A stretch of 41,894 bases of DNA. Source: Armatimonadota bacterium. GTDB lineage: Bacteria; Sysuimicrobiota; Sysuimicrobiia; Sysuimicrobiales; Humicultoraceae. Shown here one piece after another: positions 23,257-31,680 of this stretch (the first letter of the stretch is position 1; each line of letters begins with the position of its first letter). A program made the position numbers and the translations under genes. The notes beneath the pieces are model-generated. The model was not told where the DNA came from and did not search any database. It saw only the letters and a program-made list of their open reading frames with translations. The DNA lies in the NCBI GenBank assembly GCA_016869025.1, contig VGFA01000024.1, positions 1 to 41,894 on the forward strand. The letters are read 5' to 3'.

Positions 23257-25435
23257 CCCAGGGGCGCTGCGCCGTCTCGATACCCTGTGGCTACGGGATA
23301 CCACGCCGTCCGGAGCGCGGTTCACCACCGAAGCGGGAACGCTGCAGGCTGAGATCTACGCGCCAGGAATCCTGCGTCTGCGCCTGTCTACCGGCCCTGA
23401 GATTGAGAGGCCGGACTACGGTCTTCTCGCGGCAAACCCGGAGCCGCCCTCGCGCATAGGATTCTCAGAAGACGCCGGCGTCTATCGTCTCGAGGCCGGC
23501 GGGATGGCAGGAGAGGATGGAGCCGAGCCGGGCTCCATCAGCCTGGAGCTGCGCGCCAATCCCCTTCGTCTGCGCCTGATGCGCCGCGGCGTCACGCTCC
23601 TTGAGTCAAGCGGCGACGCGCACATACGGGGCGGCCTGCGCCTTCCGGCTGTGGCGGTCGAATCCGGAGACGGCGGGGAACCGGGGTGGTTCCTGAACCT
23701 GGGCCTGCGCTCAGGCGAGCCGGTCTATGGGCTGGGCGAGAAGTTCGGGCCGCTCGATCACCGGGGGCAGTTGATAACTTCGTGGAACGAGGACGCACTC
23801 GGCGTAAACAGCGAGCGCTCGTACAAGAACATCCCCTTCGCGTGGAGCCCTCAGGGGTGGGCCCTGTTCGTCCACACCACGGGGCGCGTCACACACGGCG
23901 TGGGCTATCCGCAGTGGTCGCAGCGCAGCTACGTGCTCCGCGTGGACGACCCCACGCTCGACCTCTTCCTGTTCGCGGCCGACTCACCGGCCGCGCTGCT
24001 GGAGCGCTTCACGCACCTGACCGGCCGCGCGCCACTCCCTCCGCGCTGGAGCTACGGGGTCTGGATGTCACGCTGCTACTACCGCACGCCCGACGAGGCG
24101 CTCGATGTCGCGCGCACCCTGCGTGAGAGGCGCATCCCTTGCGACGTGCTGGTGCTCGATGGCCGCGCATGGCTTGAGGTCGAGACGCGCTACGGATTCG
24201 AGTGGGATGCCGAACGGTACCCCGATCCCAACGCTTTCATCGGCCGGCTCAAGGCACTGGGCTTCCGCCTGTGCCTGTGGGAGTACCCGTACGTATCGGT
24301 GCACAACCCGCTCTTCGCGCGCCTGGCTGAGAAGGGATACCTGCTGCGGCGCGCCTCTGGCGAGCCCTACATCTATGAGTGGGACCCTGAGCCATTCGGG
24401 ATGCTGCTTGCCCCGCTGCCACACAGCGGAATGGTGGATTTCACGCACCCCGAGGCCTTCGCCTGGTTCCGCGACGCGCACAAAGACCTGTTCGAGCAGG
24501 GCGTGGACGTCTTCAAGACCGACTTCGGAGAGCAGGTCCCAGAAGACGCGGTTGCCGCGAACGGCGAAGCGGGCCGGCGCCTGCACAATGTCTACCCCCT
24601 CCTCTTCAACCGGTGCGCCTACGAGGCGAGCCAGCGCTACGCACCGGGCGGCGCGCTGGTCTGGGGCCGCTCGGGCTGGACCGGCAGCCAGCGCTACCCG
24701 ATCCAGTGGGGCGGCGACCCGCAGGCCGACTGGGAAGGCCTGGCAGCCAGCGTGCGCGGGGGGCTGTCCTGGGGGATGAGCGGCGCGCCTTTTCACAGCC
24801 ACGACATCGGCGGCTTCTATCACCAGAGGCCCGGCGCATTGCCTGATCCCGAGCTCTACGTGCGCTGGATGCAGGCAGGCGTCATGGCGTCCCACACGCG
24901 TTTCCATGGGACGAGCCCCCGCGAGCCGTGGTTCTACGGCGACGAGGCCGAGCGGATCGTGCGACGGTGGCTGGAGTGGCGCTACCGGCTGATTCCCTAC
25001 ATCGAGGCGTGCGCGCAAGAGGCGCAGCAGACCGGCATGCCGGTTGCGCGCGCGATGCCTCTCGCCTTCCCTGAGGACGCGGCGGCGTGGGCGTTCGAGC
25101 ACCAGTACATGCTGGGGCCGTCACTGTTGGTTGCCCCGGTGCTCTCTCCCGATGGAGACGTCACGCTGCACCTCCCCAAGGGTGGATGGTACGACCTGTC
25201 AAGCGGCGAGCGCATCGAGGGCCCGCGCACGCTCCGGCGCACGATGCCGCTTGAGGAGATGCCTGTCTACGGCCGCGAAGGCCACTCCCTACCGCTGGGC
25301 CCCGCGGTGCAGCATACCGGAGAACTGGACGAAGCGGCACGGATCAATGAGATCTGGATCTTCGGTGCCCCGAGCCAGAAGGCGAGGGCAGATCTCAGCG
25401 GCCTCCCCAAGGGAACGCGCCTGCGCCACTTCTAG
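23246..25435 (+). CDS. GH31 alpha-glycosidase, alpha-xylosidase (YicI) type
   Basis: 729 residues. N-terminal beta-sandwich (about 1-240), the family segment VYGLGEKFGPLDHRG, and a TIM barrel starting near PLPPRWSYGVWMSRCYY. The nucleophile is Asp426 (VFKTDFGEQVP) and the acid/base Asp491 (QWGGDPQADWEGLA); the 65-residue spacing matches YicI. SHDIGGF and HTRFHGTSPREPW are conserved. No signal peptide, so it acts on imported glycosides. The flanks resemble bacterial alpha-xylosidases more than sulfoquinovosidases: the Arg/Trp sulfonate-binding pattern of YihQ is not evident at the matching place. The ATG has AGGTGG 7 nt upstream. Last gene of the operon. Confidence 0.9.
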   Translation: MRLDPGALRRLDTLWLRDTTPSGARFTTEAGTLQAEIYAPGILRLRLSTGPEIERPDYGLLAANPEPPSRIGFSEDAGVYRLEAGGMAGEDGAEPGSISLELRANPLRLRLMRRGVTLLESSGDAHIRGGLRLPAVAVESGDGGEPGWFLNLGLRSGEPVYGLGEKFGPLDHRGQLITSWNEDALGVNSERSYKNIPFAWSPQGWALFVHTTGRVTHGVGYPQWSQRSYVLRVDDPTLDLFLFAADSPAALLERFTHLTGRAPLPPRWSYGVWMSRCYYRTPDEALDVARTLRERRIPCDVLVLDGRAWLEVETRYGFEWDAERYPDPNAFIGRLKALGFRLCLWEYPYVSVHNPLFARLAEKGYLLRRASGEPYIYEWDPEPFGMLLAPLPHSGMVDFTHPEAFAWFRDAHKDLFEQGVDVFKTDFGEQVPEDAVAANGEAGRRLHNVYPLLFNRCAYEASQRYAPGGALVWGRSGWTGSQRYPIQWGGDPQADWEGLAASVRGGLSWGMSGAPFHSHDIGGFYHQRPGALPDPELYVRWMQAGVMASHTRFHGTSPREPWFYGDEAERIVRRWLEWRYRLIPYIEACAQEAQQTGMPVARAMPLAFPEDAAAWAFEHQYMLGPSLLVAPVLSPDGDVTLHLPKGGWYDLSSGERIEGPRTLRRTMPLEEMPVYGREGHSLPLGPAVQHTGELDEAARINEIWIFGAPSQKARADLSGLPKGTRLRHF

Positions 25436-25485
25436 AAGAGAACCGCCCGCACGCGTCGAATCGTCTTCCGCCCGCAGCGCGCGAG

Positions 25486-25491
25486 TATAAT
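25486..25491 (+). promoter_or_regulatory. -10 box before the Dpp-type binding protein
   Basis: A perfect TATAAT, 48 nt before the start codon and 50 nt after the GH31 stop. The -35 region is poor. It marks a probable separate transcript for the importer at 25540-28905. Confidence 0.45.
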
Positions 25492-25539
25492 GGTGTGCGG
25501 TGCGGCCCTGGGCGTGCAAGTTCAATGGAGGTGGTTGAG

Positions 25540-27096
25540 ATGAACATCAGCCGTGTCCCGATCGCGCTGGCGCTCGCGCTGGTGCTTCTCTGCGTGGGCG
25601 TCGCGACCTCAGCCCCGGCCAGGCAGGAGATCGTCATCGGCAACGAGGCCGACGTCACGATCTTCGATCCGATCCGCATCCAGGAAGCCCCCACGAGCTT
25701 CGTGGCCGACATGGTCTACGATCCGCTCGTGCGGAGAACGCTCGACGGCAAGATCGGCCCGGCCCTCGCCGAGAGCTGGAAGACGTCTCCTGACCGCCGG
25801 ACCTGGACCTTCAACCTGCGCAAGGGCGTCAAGTTCCACGACGGCTCGGAGTTCGACGCCTCGGTCGTGGAGTGGCACTTCAAGCGGGCGCTCGACCCCA
25901 AGGAGGGCAGCGTCTTCCGGCGGCAGTTCATGGTGATCGAGAGCATCAAGGTGCTCGACCGGCACACGATCGCCTTCACCCTGACCGAGCCCAACGTCGC
26001 GTTCCTGGAGTTCGTCCTGCTCACGAACGGCGGGTACATCCCGAGCAGGAAGGCGTACGAGACTCTGGGCGAGGAGTTCCCGTTCAGGCCCATCGGCACA
26101 GGGCCGTTCCGGTGGGCGCAGTGGGTCCAGGGCCAGCGTGTGGTCCTGGAGCGAAACCCAGATTACTGGGGGACTCCGCCAAAGCCGGACCGTCTTATCA
26201 TCCGCCCTATCACCGACGTCAACACGGGAATCATCGAGCTGGAGACCGGCGGCGTGCACTACATCATGCGCGGCAGCCGGGAGGATCTTGACCGTCTGTC
26301 CAAGGACAAGCGATTTGTCGTACACCGCGTGCCGACCTACCGCGTCCGGTTCATCTCGATGAACTCGGTGCGGCCGCCGTTCGACGACATACGCGTGCGC
26401 AAGGCGGTCAACCACGCGCTCAACGTGCCTGAGATAACGAACGCCCTGACCGGCGGCATGGCGATCCCGGTGGACACCATCCTCCCGGTGGAGAGCCCGT
26501 TCCACCCCGCACGCGGGACCTACACGACGTACGACACCACCCCACAGAAGGCGCGTGCGCTGCTGGCGGAGTCCGGATGGCGCCCGGGCCCTGGCGGCGT
26601 CCTACAGAAGGGCGACCAGACGCTGCGGTTCCTGCTGCACTCGCCGAACGGCAGGTACTACATGGACAAGGAGATATCCGAGGTCATCTGCAACCGTCTG
26701 CGCGCCGTGGGCATCGAGTGCCGCGTCAAGGTGATGGACTGGGCGGCGTTCCTGGCCGAGGTGCGCGCCGGTAAGTACGAGGCCGCCTTCCTGGGATGGA
26801 ACCAGTCGAGCGGCGAGCCCTCGCTGTTCTTCGATCCGCTGGTCGCGACCGGCGGGCGGGGCAACTACGGCGGCTTCAGCGATCCGGCGCTGGATGCCGT
26901 GCTCAGGGAAGGGCTGATAGCGTTCTCGGAGGGCCGGCGCAAGCTGCTTTACGCCAGGGCCACCGACATCGTGAACAAGAACGCCTGGTACGTGCCGCTG
27001 AACAACGAGTTCAAGGTCGCGGTCACGACCTCGCGCATGGGGGGGTACGTCCACAGCGCGGCGCGCAACGACTTCACGACGATGTTCCTCAAGTGA
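25540..27096 (+). CDS. ABC solute-binding protein, family 5 (DppA/OppA type)
   Basis: 518 residues. Signal peptide (MNISRVPIALALALVLLCVGVATSAPA), no lipobox. Family-5 landmarks: DVTIFDPIRIQEAPTSFVADMVYDPL, WTFNLRKGVKFHDGSEFDA, GTGPFRWAQWVQGQRVVLERNPDYWG and VRKAVNHALNV. It binds peptides or, in many thermophiles, oligosaccharides; the neighbouring glycosidase operon makes an oligosaccharide possible. GGAGGTG lies 6 nt before the ATG. Followed by two permease genes. Confidence 0.93.
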   Translation: MNISRVPIALALALVLLCVGVATSAPARQEIVIGNEADVTIFDPIRIQEAPTSFVADMVYDPLVRRTLDGKIGPALAESWKTSPDRRTWTFNLRKGVKFHDGSEFDASVVEWHFKRALDPKEGSVFRRQFMVIESIKVLDRHTIAFTLTEPNVAFLEFVLLTNGGYIPSRKAYETLGEEFPFRPIGTGPFRWAQWVQGQRVVLERNPDYWGTPPKPDRLIIRPITDVNTGIIELETGGVHYIMRGSREDLDRLSKDKRFVVHRVPTYRVRFISMNSVRPPFDDIRVRKAVNHALNVPEITNALTGGMAIPVDTILPVESPFHPARGTYTTYDTTPQKARALLAESGWRPGPGGVLQKGDQTLRFLLHSPNGRYYMDKEISEVICNRLRAVGIECRVKVMDWAAFLAEVRAGKYEAAFLGWNQSSGEPSLFFDPLVATGGRGNYGGFSDPALDAVLREGLIAFSEGRRKLLYARATDIVNKNAWYVPLNNEFKVAVTTSRMGGYVHSAARNDFTTMFLK

Positions 27097-27131
27097 TGGC
27101 GTAGCCTAGGCGCTGCTCCAGTTCGCTTGAG

Positions 27132-28073
27132 ATGTGGCGGTACATCGTCCGCAAGTTCCTGGCCGCGATCCCGGTCCTGCTGGGCGCGGCGCTGCTGGCG
27201 TTTCTCATTCTCCACCTGAGCCCGGGAGATCCGGCCCGGCTGGTCGCAGGCGAGAGCGCGTTCGAGGAAGACGTCCTGTTGATCCGCAAGAAGCTGGGCT
27301 TGGACCAGCCGTTCCTGGTCCAGTATCTCAGGTTCGTCGGCAGCAGCCTGCGGGGAGAGTTCGGGCGCTCGCTCCGGACCGGAAGACCGGTGCGGGACGA
27401 GGTCGCGGCCAGGTTTCCCCATACGTTCGAGCTGGCGGTCGCCAGTCTCATCCTATCCATCGGCATAGGGGTAGTCGCCGGGGTCGCGGCCGCGATCCGG
27501 CCGAACACCGCGTACGATTACGGCGCCACGCTCGTGGCGCTTGCCGGAATATCAACGCCGGTCTTCTGGCTGGGACTGCTCCTGATGCTCCTGTTCTCCT
27601 ACTACCTGGGCTGGCTGCCGGCCTCGGGCCGCGGGGGCCCGCTGTGGACGCTGGCAGGACTGCAGTCCATCATCATGCCCGCCATTGCGCTGGGCACGCC
27701 GTCGGCTGCCATCATCGCCCGCCTGACCCGGAGCAGTCTGCTCGAAGTGCTGAGGCAGGATTACGTGCGAACCGCCAGGTCGAAGGGGCTGATAGAGCGC
27801 GCCGTGATTGGCCACCATGCGCTGCGAAACGCGCTGATCCCGGTCGTGACCGTGGTCGGGCTCCGGCTGGGGGCCTTGCTCGGCGGGGCGGTCATCACGG
27901 AGCAGGTCTTCTCCTGGCCTGGGATCGGGACGCTCATCGTGACCGCCATCAACACGCGAGACTACCCAATGGTCCAGGGAACGATGCTGATCGCGGCGCT
28001 GGTCTTCGTCGTGGTCAACCTGTGCGTGGACCTGGCGTACGCGTTGGTAGACCCGCGCATCCGCTATGAATAG
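27132..28073 (+). CDS. ABC permease, DppB/OppB type
   Basis: 313 residues. MWRYIVRKFLAAIPVLLGAALLAFLILHLSPGDPARLVAG is the standard N-terminus. Helices continue to the EAA-type loop VRTARSKGLIERAVIGHHALRNALIPVVTVVGL and the terminal ITEQVFSWPGIGTLIVTAI. The ribosome site is weak. The end overlaps the next gene by 8 nt. Confidence 0.94.
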   Translation: MWRYIVRKFLAAIPVLLGAALLAFLILHLSPGDPARLVAGESAFEEDVLLIRKKLGLDQPFLVQYLRFVGSSLRGEFGRSLRTGRPVRDEVAARFPHTFELAVASLILSIGIGVVAGVAAAIRPNTAYDYGATLVALAGISTPVFWLGLLLMLLFSYYLGWLPASGRGGPLWTLAGLQSIIMPAIALGTPSAAIIARLTRSSLLEVLRQDYVRTARSKGLIERAVIGHHALRNALIPVVTVVGLRLGALLGGAVITEQVFSWPGIGTLIVTAINTRDYPMVQGTMLIAALVFVVVNLCVDLAYALVDPRIRYE

Positions 28074-28905
28074 CGCGGGGTTTCTGCGCCGGCTGTTCCG
28101 GCGGCGCCTGGTGATCCTCGGCGCGGTGCTGGTGTTGGGATTCCTGCTGGTGAGCATCGCGGCGCCCCAACTGGCTCCGGGGGGTTACGACGAGCAGGAT
28201 CTGCATCGCCGCCTGCAGCCGCCGTCGTCGGATCACCCGATGGGGACCGACATGCTGGGCCGGGACCTGCTGGCGCGCATCGTGTGGGGTGCCCGGATCT
28301 CGCTCATGGTGGGCTTCCTGGCCATGGGCCTGGGGTTCACGTTCGGCTCGCTGCTGGGCCTCTTCTCGGGCATGTACGGCGGCGTGGTAGACCGCGCGGT
28401 GATGGGCGCGATGGACATCCTGCTGGCGTTCCCGGGCATCCTCCTGGCCCTGGCAGTGGTCGCAGCACTTGGGCCAGGGCTCTACCAGGTCATGATCGCG
28501 GTGGGCGTGAACCAGATCCCATCGTTCGCGCGTCTGGTGCGGGGATCGGTGTTGTCCGTGCGCAAGCACGAGTACGTCGAAGCGGCGAGGGCGGTCGGCG
28601 CGTCTGACCCGCGCATCATGCTGCGGCACGTTGCGCCGCAGGTCATCGCGCCGGTGATCGTGCTGGCCTCTCTCGACGTCGGCACCGCGATCCTGGCCTC
28701 GGCCGGGCTTTCTTTCCTGGGTCTGGGCGCCCAACCGCCGCTGCCGGACTGGGGCGGCATGATAAACCAGGGGCGGGCGTTCCTGCGCAGCGCCTGGTGG
28801 GTGGGCGTCTTCCCGGGGCTGGCGATCATGCTGACCGTGCTGGGATTCAACCTGGTGGGAGACGGGTTGCGCGACGCCCTCGATCCGCGGTTGCGGCAGG
28901 CGTAG
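28066..28905 (+). CDS. ABC permease, DppC/OppC type
   Basis: 279 residues. HPMGTDMLGRDLLARIVWGARISLMVG, the EAA-type loop YVEAARAVGASDPRIMLRHVAPQVIAPVIV and LSFLGLGAQPPLPDWGGMI are typical of DppC. Translationally coupled to the DppB-type gene. No DppD/DppF-type ATPase follows, so ATPases must be shared with another system. Confidence 0.94.
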   Translation: MNSAGFLRRLFRRRLVILGAVLVLGFLLVSIAAPQLAPGGYDEQDLHRRLQPPSSDHPMGTDMLGRDLLARIVWGARISLMVGFLAMGLGFTFGSLLGLFSGMYGGVVDRAVMGAMDILLAFPGILLALAVVAALGPGLYQVMIAVGVNQIPSFARLVRGSVLSVRKHEYVEAARAVGASDPRIMLRHVAPQVIAPVIVLASLDVGTAILASAGLSFLGLGAQPPLPDWGGMINQGRAFLRSAWWVGVFPGLAIMLTVLGFNLVGDGLRDALDPRLRQA

Positions 28906-28957
28906 GAAGAAGCCGGCCCCGATCTCTCGAGCCCTCACATGCCATTTGTCAAAGACC

Positions 28958-28988
28958 TCTTGCATTTCGGAGAAACGTCTTGCAGAAT
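28958..28988 (+). promoter_or_regulatory. VapBC promoter with direct repeats
   Basis: -35 TTGCAT (28960-28965), 17-bp spacer and -10 CAGAAT (28983-28988). TCTTGCA occurs at 28958-28964 and again at 28978-28984, 20 bp apart (two helical turns). The copies overlap both promoter boxes, as expected for an antitoxin operator. Confidence 0.5.
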
Positions 28989-29011
28989 CAACGTGCGGGG
29001 GGTGATCTCGG

Positions 29012-29233
29012 ATGAAGACCACGGTGACCGCAAGAGGCCAGACCGTTATTCCCGCGAAGGTCCGGCGGGCCCACCGGATCACGCGGCAAACGAGACTGGA
29101 ATGGGTGGACGACGGAGAAACAATCCGGGTCGTTCCCCTTCCCGAGAATCCCATCGCCGCCGCCCGCGGCGTCACCAAGGGCCTCCGGCGGGCGCTGTTG
29201 GCCGAACGTAACCGAGAGCGCCGGCGTGGCTGA
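29012..29233 (+). CDS. vapB: AbrB/MazE-type antitoxin (VapB)
   Basis: 73 residues. The N-terminal SpoVT/AbrB swapped-hairpin domain is clear (MKTTVTARGQTVIPAKVRRAHRI, then LEWVDDGETIRVVPLP). The basic C-terminal tail (KGLRRALLAERNRERRRG) should bind and neutralise the toxin. ATG with a GGGGGTG site. It overlaps the toxin gene by 8 nt, the usual layout. Confidence 0.9.
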   Translation: MKTTVTARGQTVIPAKVRRAHRITRQTRLEWVDDGETIRVVPLPENPIAAARGVTKGLRRALLAERNRERRRG

Positions 29234-29645
29234 TTGTTACGTCCTCGATACATCGGCACTCCTGGCCTTCCTCGGCGATGAGCCAGGCGCCGACAAGGTG
29301 GAGCGTTTGCTCGAAGGCGCCCGCGACAGCCGGTGTCATTTGCTCTCGTGCTCGATCACGCTGATGGAGATCTTCTACACTGCCATGCGCGAGAAGGGCG
29401 AGGATGAGGCCATCAAGATACTGGCGCTGGTGAAGGCCTGGCCGATCGAATGGGTTGACCCTGACGAGAAAGTGCTACTACAGGCCGGAAGGCTGAAAGC
29501 AGCGTATCGTCTCTCGGTCGCCGATGCCCTGATTGCCGCCGTTGCAAGGACGAGGGGCGCAATCCTCGTGCACAAGGATCCGGAACTGGAGACCTTGAGG
29601 GGGAATGTGAGACTCTTGGGCTTGCCCTTCAGGACAACACGCTAG
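29226..29645 (+). CDS. vapC: PIN-domain toxin (VapC ribonuclease)
   Basis: 139 residues. The PIN active site is complete: Asp8 (VLDTSALLAFL), Glu48 (TLMEIFY), Asp100 (SVADALIAA) and Asp118 (VHKDPEL). It is predicted to be a Mg-dependent RNase that cleaves a tRNA or rRNA unless bound by the antitoxin encoded immediately upstream. GTG start at 29226 inside the antitoxin gene. Confidence 0.92.
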   Translation: MADCYVLDTSALLAFLGDEPGADKVERLLEGARDSRCHLLSCSITLMEIFYTAMREKGEDEAIKILALVKAWPIEWVDPDEKVLLQAGRLKAAYRLSVADALIAAVARTRGAILVHKDPELETLRGNVRLLGLPFRTTR

Positions 29646-29703
29646 GCGATAGCCCGCAGCAGCGGTCCACCCCGCCGCGCTCAGGCGATGGCCCGCAGTA
29701 GCG
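29645..29703. repeat. Imperfect 20-nt direct repeat at the aminotransferase 3' end
   Basis: Copies at 29645-29664 and 29684-29703 differ at 2 of 20 positions and are offset by 39 nt. The right copy encodes the last residues of the aminotransferase (LLRAIA); the left copy repeats that ending in the same frame just past its stop, next to the vapC stop. Confidence 0.6.
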
Positions 29704-30747
29704 CATCGGCGTCCTCGGGCGCGTTGTAGACGTGCGGTGACACCCGTATCCCGTGCGGTCGCAGCGAGACGACTACGTTCCGCTCCAGGAGGCGCCGGTG
29801 CAGCGCCTCGTCCCGTGCGCTATCGCCGGTGGTGAAGCTCAGAATCGTCGAGCGCGTCCCCGGGGCCAGCGACGACGTGATCGTCATCCCAAGCCGCGCC
29901 AGTCCGGGGATGAGACGGTCGAGTAGCTCCGTGATGTGCGCGTGCGTGCGCTCGATGCCCGACTCCAACAGCAGCCCGAGCGAACTCTCCAGGACCAGCA
30001 GGGCCGCGGTGGCCTCGCTGCCGACCTGGTAGCGCATCGCGTCCTCCTTCCATACAAGATCGGGCCGGGCGACCATGGAGGTCTTCACGCCCGCCTGGCC
30101 GGCGCGGTCCGGGGGAAGCGAGGGCATGGCGTCCCTGCGAACGTACATGAGGGCGGTCCCTGGGATGCCGAGCAGCCACTTGTAGCATCCGGCCACCAGC
30201 ACATCCGCGCCCATCTCCTTTACGTCCACCGGCGTGACGCTCAAACTCTGGATCGCGTCAACGACGAGCAGGATTCCGCGCGGGCGGCACAACCGGCCGA
30301 GCCGGCCTACGTCGCACCGATAGCCCGAGGTCCACTCCACGTGGCTGATGGACACGACGCGCGTCCGGCCGTCAATGCGCTCGATCAGCGCGTCCATGTC
30401 CACCTGTCCGTTGGGCGCCGGCGTCATGCGCGCCTCGACTCCCCGGCGCGCGAGATTGAGCCATGGGTAGACCACGCCCGGGTACTCGCACTCCGGCAGG
30501 ACCACGTTGTCGCCGCTCCGCCAGTCCACCGCGTTGGCCACAATGCCCACGCCGTCGGATGTGGACGGGACGAACGTGATCTCGGACGGATCGCAGTTGA
30601 TCGTCTCCGCCAGTGAGCGACGCAGAGGTCCGAGATCATGTTCCTGGGCACCCGGCCGGTAGCGCAGGAGGCGGCGTGATTCAGGAAGGCGCACGCCGCG
30701 GTCAGCGGGAACTCGACTCGGCGCAGGTATTCTAGATCATGGCTCAC
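29681..30747 (-). pseudogene. Class-V aminotransferase (cysteine-desulfurase-like), frameshifted
   Basis: Residues from SLAETINCDPSEITFVPSTSDG to the end form a normal class-V PLP enzyme: HVEWTSG, DAIQSL and the PLP lysine in AGCYKWLLGIPGTALMYV. The matching N-terminus (SHDLEYLRRVEFPLTAACAFLNHAAS) is in another frame, beginning at GTG 30747 with AAAGGAG 9 nt upstream. The frame changes between about 30610 and 30690, and roughly 25 residues expected between FLNHAAS and LAETIN are missing. Deletion plus frameshift probably makes it non-functional. A restart within 29681-30694 would lack the N-terminal segment. A sequencing error would explain the shift but not the missing residues. Confidence 0.75.
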
Positions 30748-30861
30748 GGTGTCCGGCTCCTTTGATGTGGGAAACGCCGTTCGGATTCTACTTCGTTTCC
30801 ATCCCTGCTTCCTGCCCACCTGCCAGTTCGCGGTCCATTTCCTCAGCCGTCCCACAAGCAA

Positions 30862-30902
30862 TTGACACAGCGTCTCGATATTGTATACTAAATTGTGCAC
30901 AA
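30862..30902 (+). promoter_or_regulatory. Promoter and tandem dyads of the tricarboxylate-operon GntR gene
   Basis: -35 TTGACA (30862-30867), 16-bp spacer and -10 TATACT (30884-30889). Two dyads overlap it: TTGTATACTA (30881-30890, one mismatch from a perfect palindrome) and TTGTGCACAA (30893-30902, perfect), 12 bp centre to centre. TTGTNNACAA-like palindromes are common targets of FCD-type GntR proteins. A GTG at 30895, in frame with the regulator, lies 5 nt after the -10. Confidence 0.75.
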
Positions 30903-30936
30903 ATCTACGTCCACGACTGCCAGCCCGGGAGCAAAG

Positions 30937-31680
30937 ATGCCCCAGCGACGCAAAGCGGCTACCAGCGGCCCCCCCACCACGTCGAGGCGCCGCTCCACTA
31001 CGCCGAGCAATCCCTCCGCCACGTTGAAGGAACACGCCTACTCCCGCCTGCGCGCCGAGATCCTCAACGGCCTGATCACACCCGGCGCCGGCCTTCAGGA
31101 AGCCGATCTCAGCCGGCGACTTGGGATCAGCCGCACGCCGTTGCGCGAGGCCATCTGCAGACTTGCCGAAGAAGGCTTGGTCGAGGTCCTGCCCTACCGG
31201 GGCGCCCGCGTCGTCCGCCTGGACAACGACCACCTCGACGATCTGTTCCAGGTCCGCGAGATCGTGGAAGGATTGGCCGCGCGCCTGGCAGCAACACGGA
31301 TGTCGAAGCAGGACGTGGCGAAGAGCAGGCGCAGCCTGAAGGTCCGGCTGCGTGAGACCGACCGGAGGACCTCCGTCTACCGGGCGCCGACCCTGGACTT
31401 CCACCAGGAGCTGCTGCGCGCATCCGGAAACCGGCTGCTCATCGACATCGCCGGCCGTCTTTACGCGCGCCTGTCCCTGGCGCGCGCGGTCTCCGGCGCC
31501 TTTCGCGAGCGCGCCGCCGACGCAGCGCGCGAGCACCTGGCAGTCCTCGACTCAATCGCGCAGCGCAAAGCCGACACCGCAGAGAGGCTGACGCGCCGGC
31601 ACGTCCGGCGATCCCACGAGAACCTCCTTCGCTACCTGGAGGAGCTCAGCCGCGAGCAGGAGCGAACGTGGACGGAGTAA
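30937..31680 (+). CDS. GntR/FadR (FCD) regulator of the tricarboxylate operon
   Basis: 247 residues from the ATG at 30937 (GGGAG 5 nt upstream). The leaderless GTG at 30895 would add 14 residues. After a basic, Ser/Thr-rich N-terminal extension come the GntR winged helix (LKEHAYSRLRAEILNGLITPGAGLQEADLSRRLGISRTPLREAICRLAEEGLVEV) and an FCD domain (LDFHQELLRASGN, EHLAVLDSI). It overlaps the next gene by 13 nt, so it is the first gene of the operon and most likely represses it through the dyads at its own start. Confidence 0.9.
   Translation: MPQRRKAATSGPPTTSRRRSTTPSNPSATLKEHAYSRLRAEILNGLITPGAGLQEADLSRRLGISRTPLREAICRLAEEGLVEVLPYRGARVVRLDNDHLDDLFQVREIVEGLAARLAATRMSKQDVAKSRRSLKVRLRETDRRTSVYRAPTLDFHQELLRASGNRLLIDIAGRLYARLSLARAVSGAFRERAADAAREHLAVLDSIAQRKADTAERLTRRHVRRSHENLLRYLEELSREQERTWTE

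Noticed and set aside
23246-25435. A firm sulfoquinovosidase call for the GH31 gene
   Set aside because: The operon context is suggestive, but the TDFGE and WGGD flanks follow alpha-xylosidases and the Arg/Trp sulfonate pattern of YihQ is not evident.
30424-31536. A 370-codon minus-strand frame across the GntR gene
   Set aside because: Only its end, from about 30747, matches an aminotransferase N-terminus. The rest is antisense to the GntR regulator.
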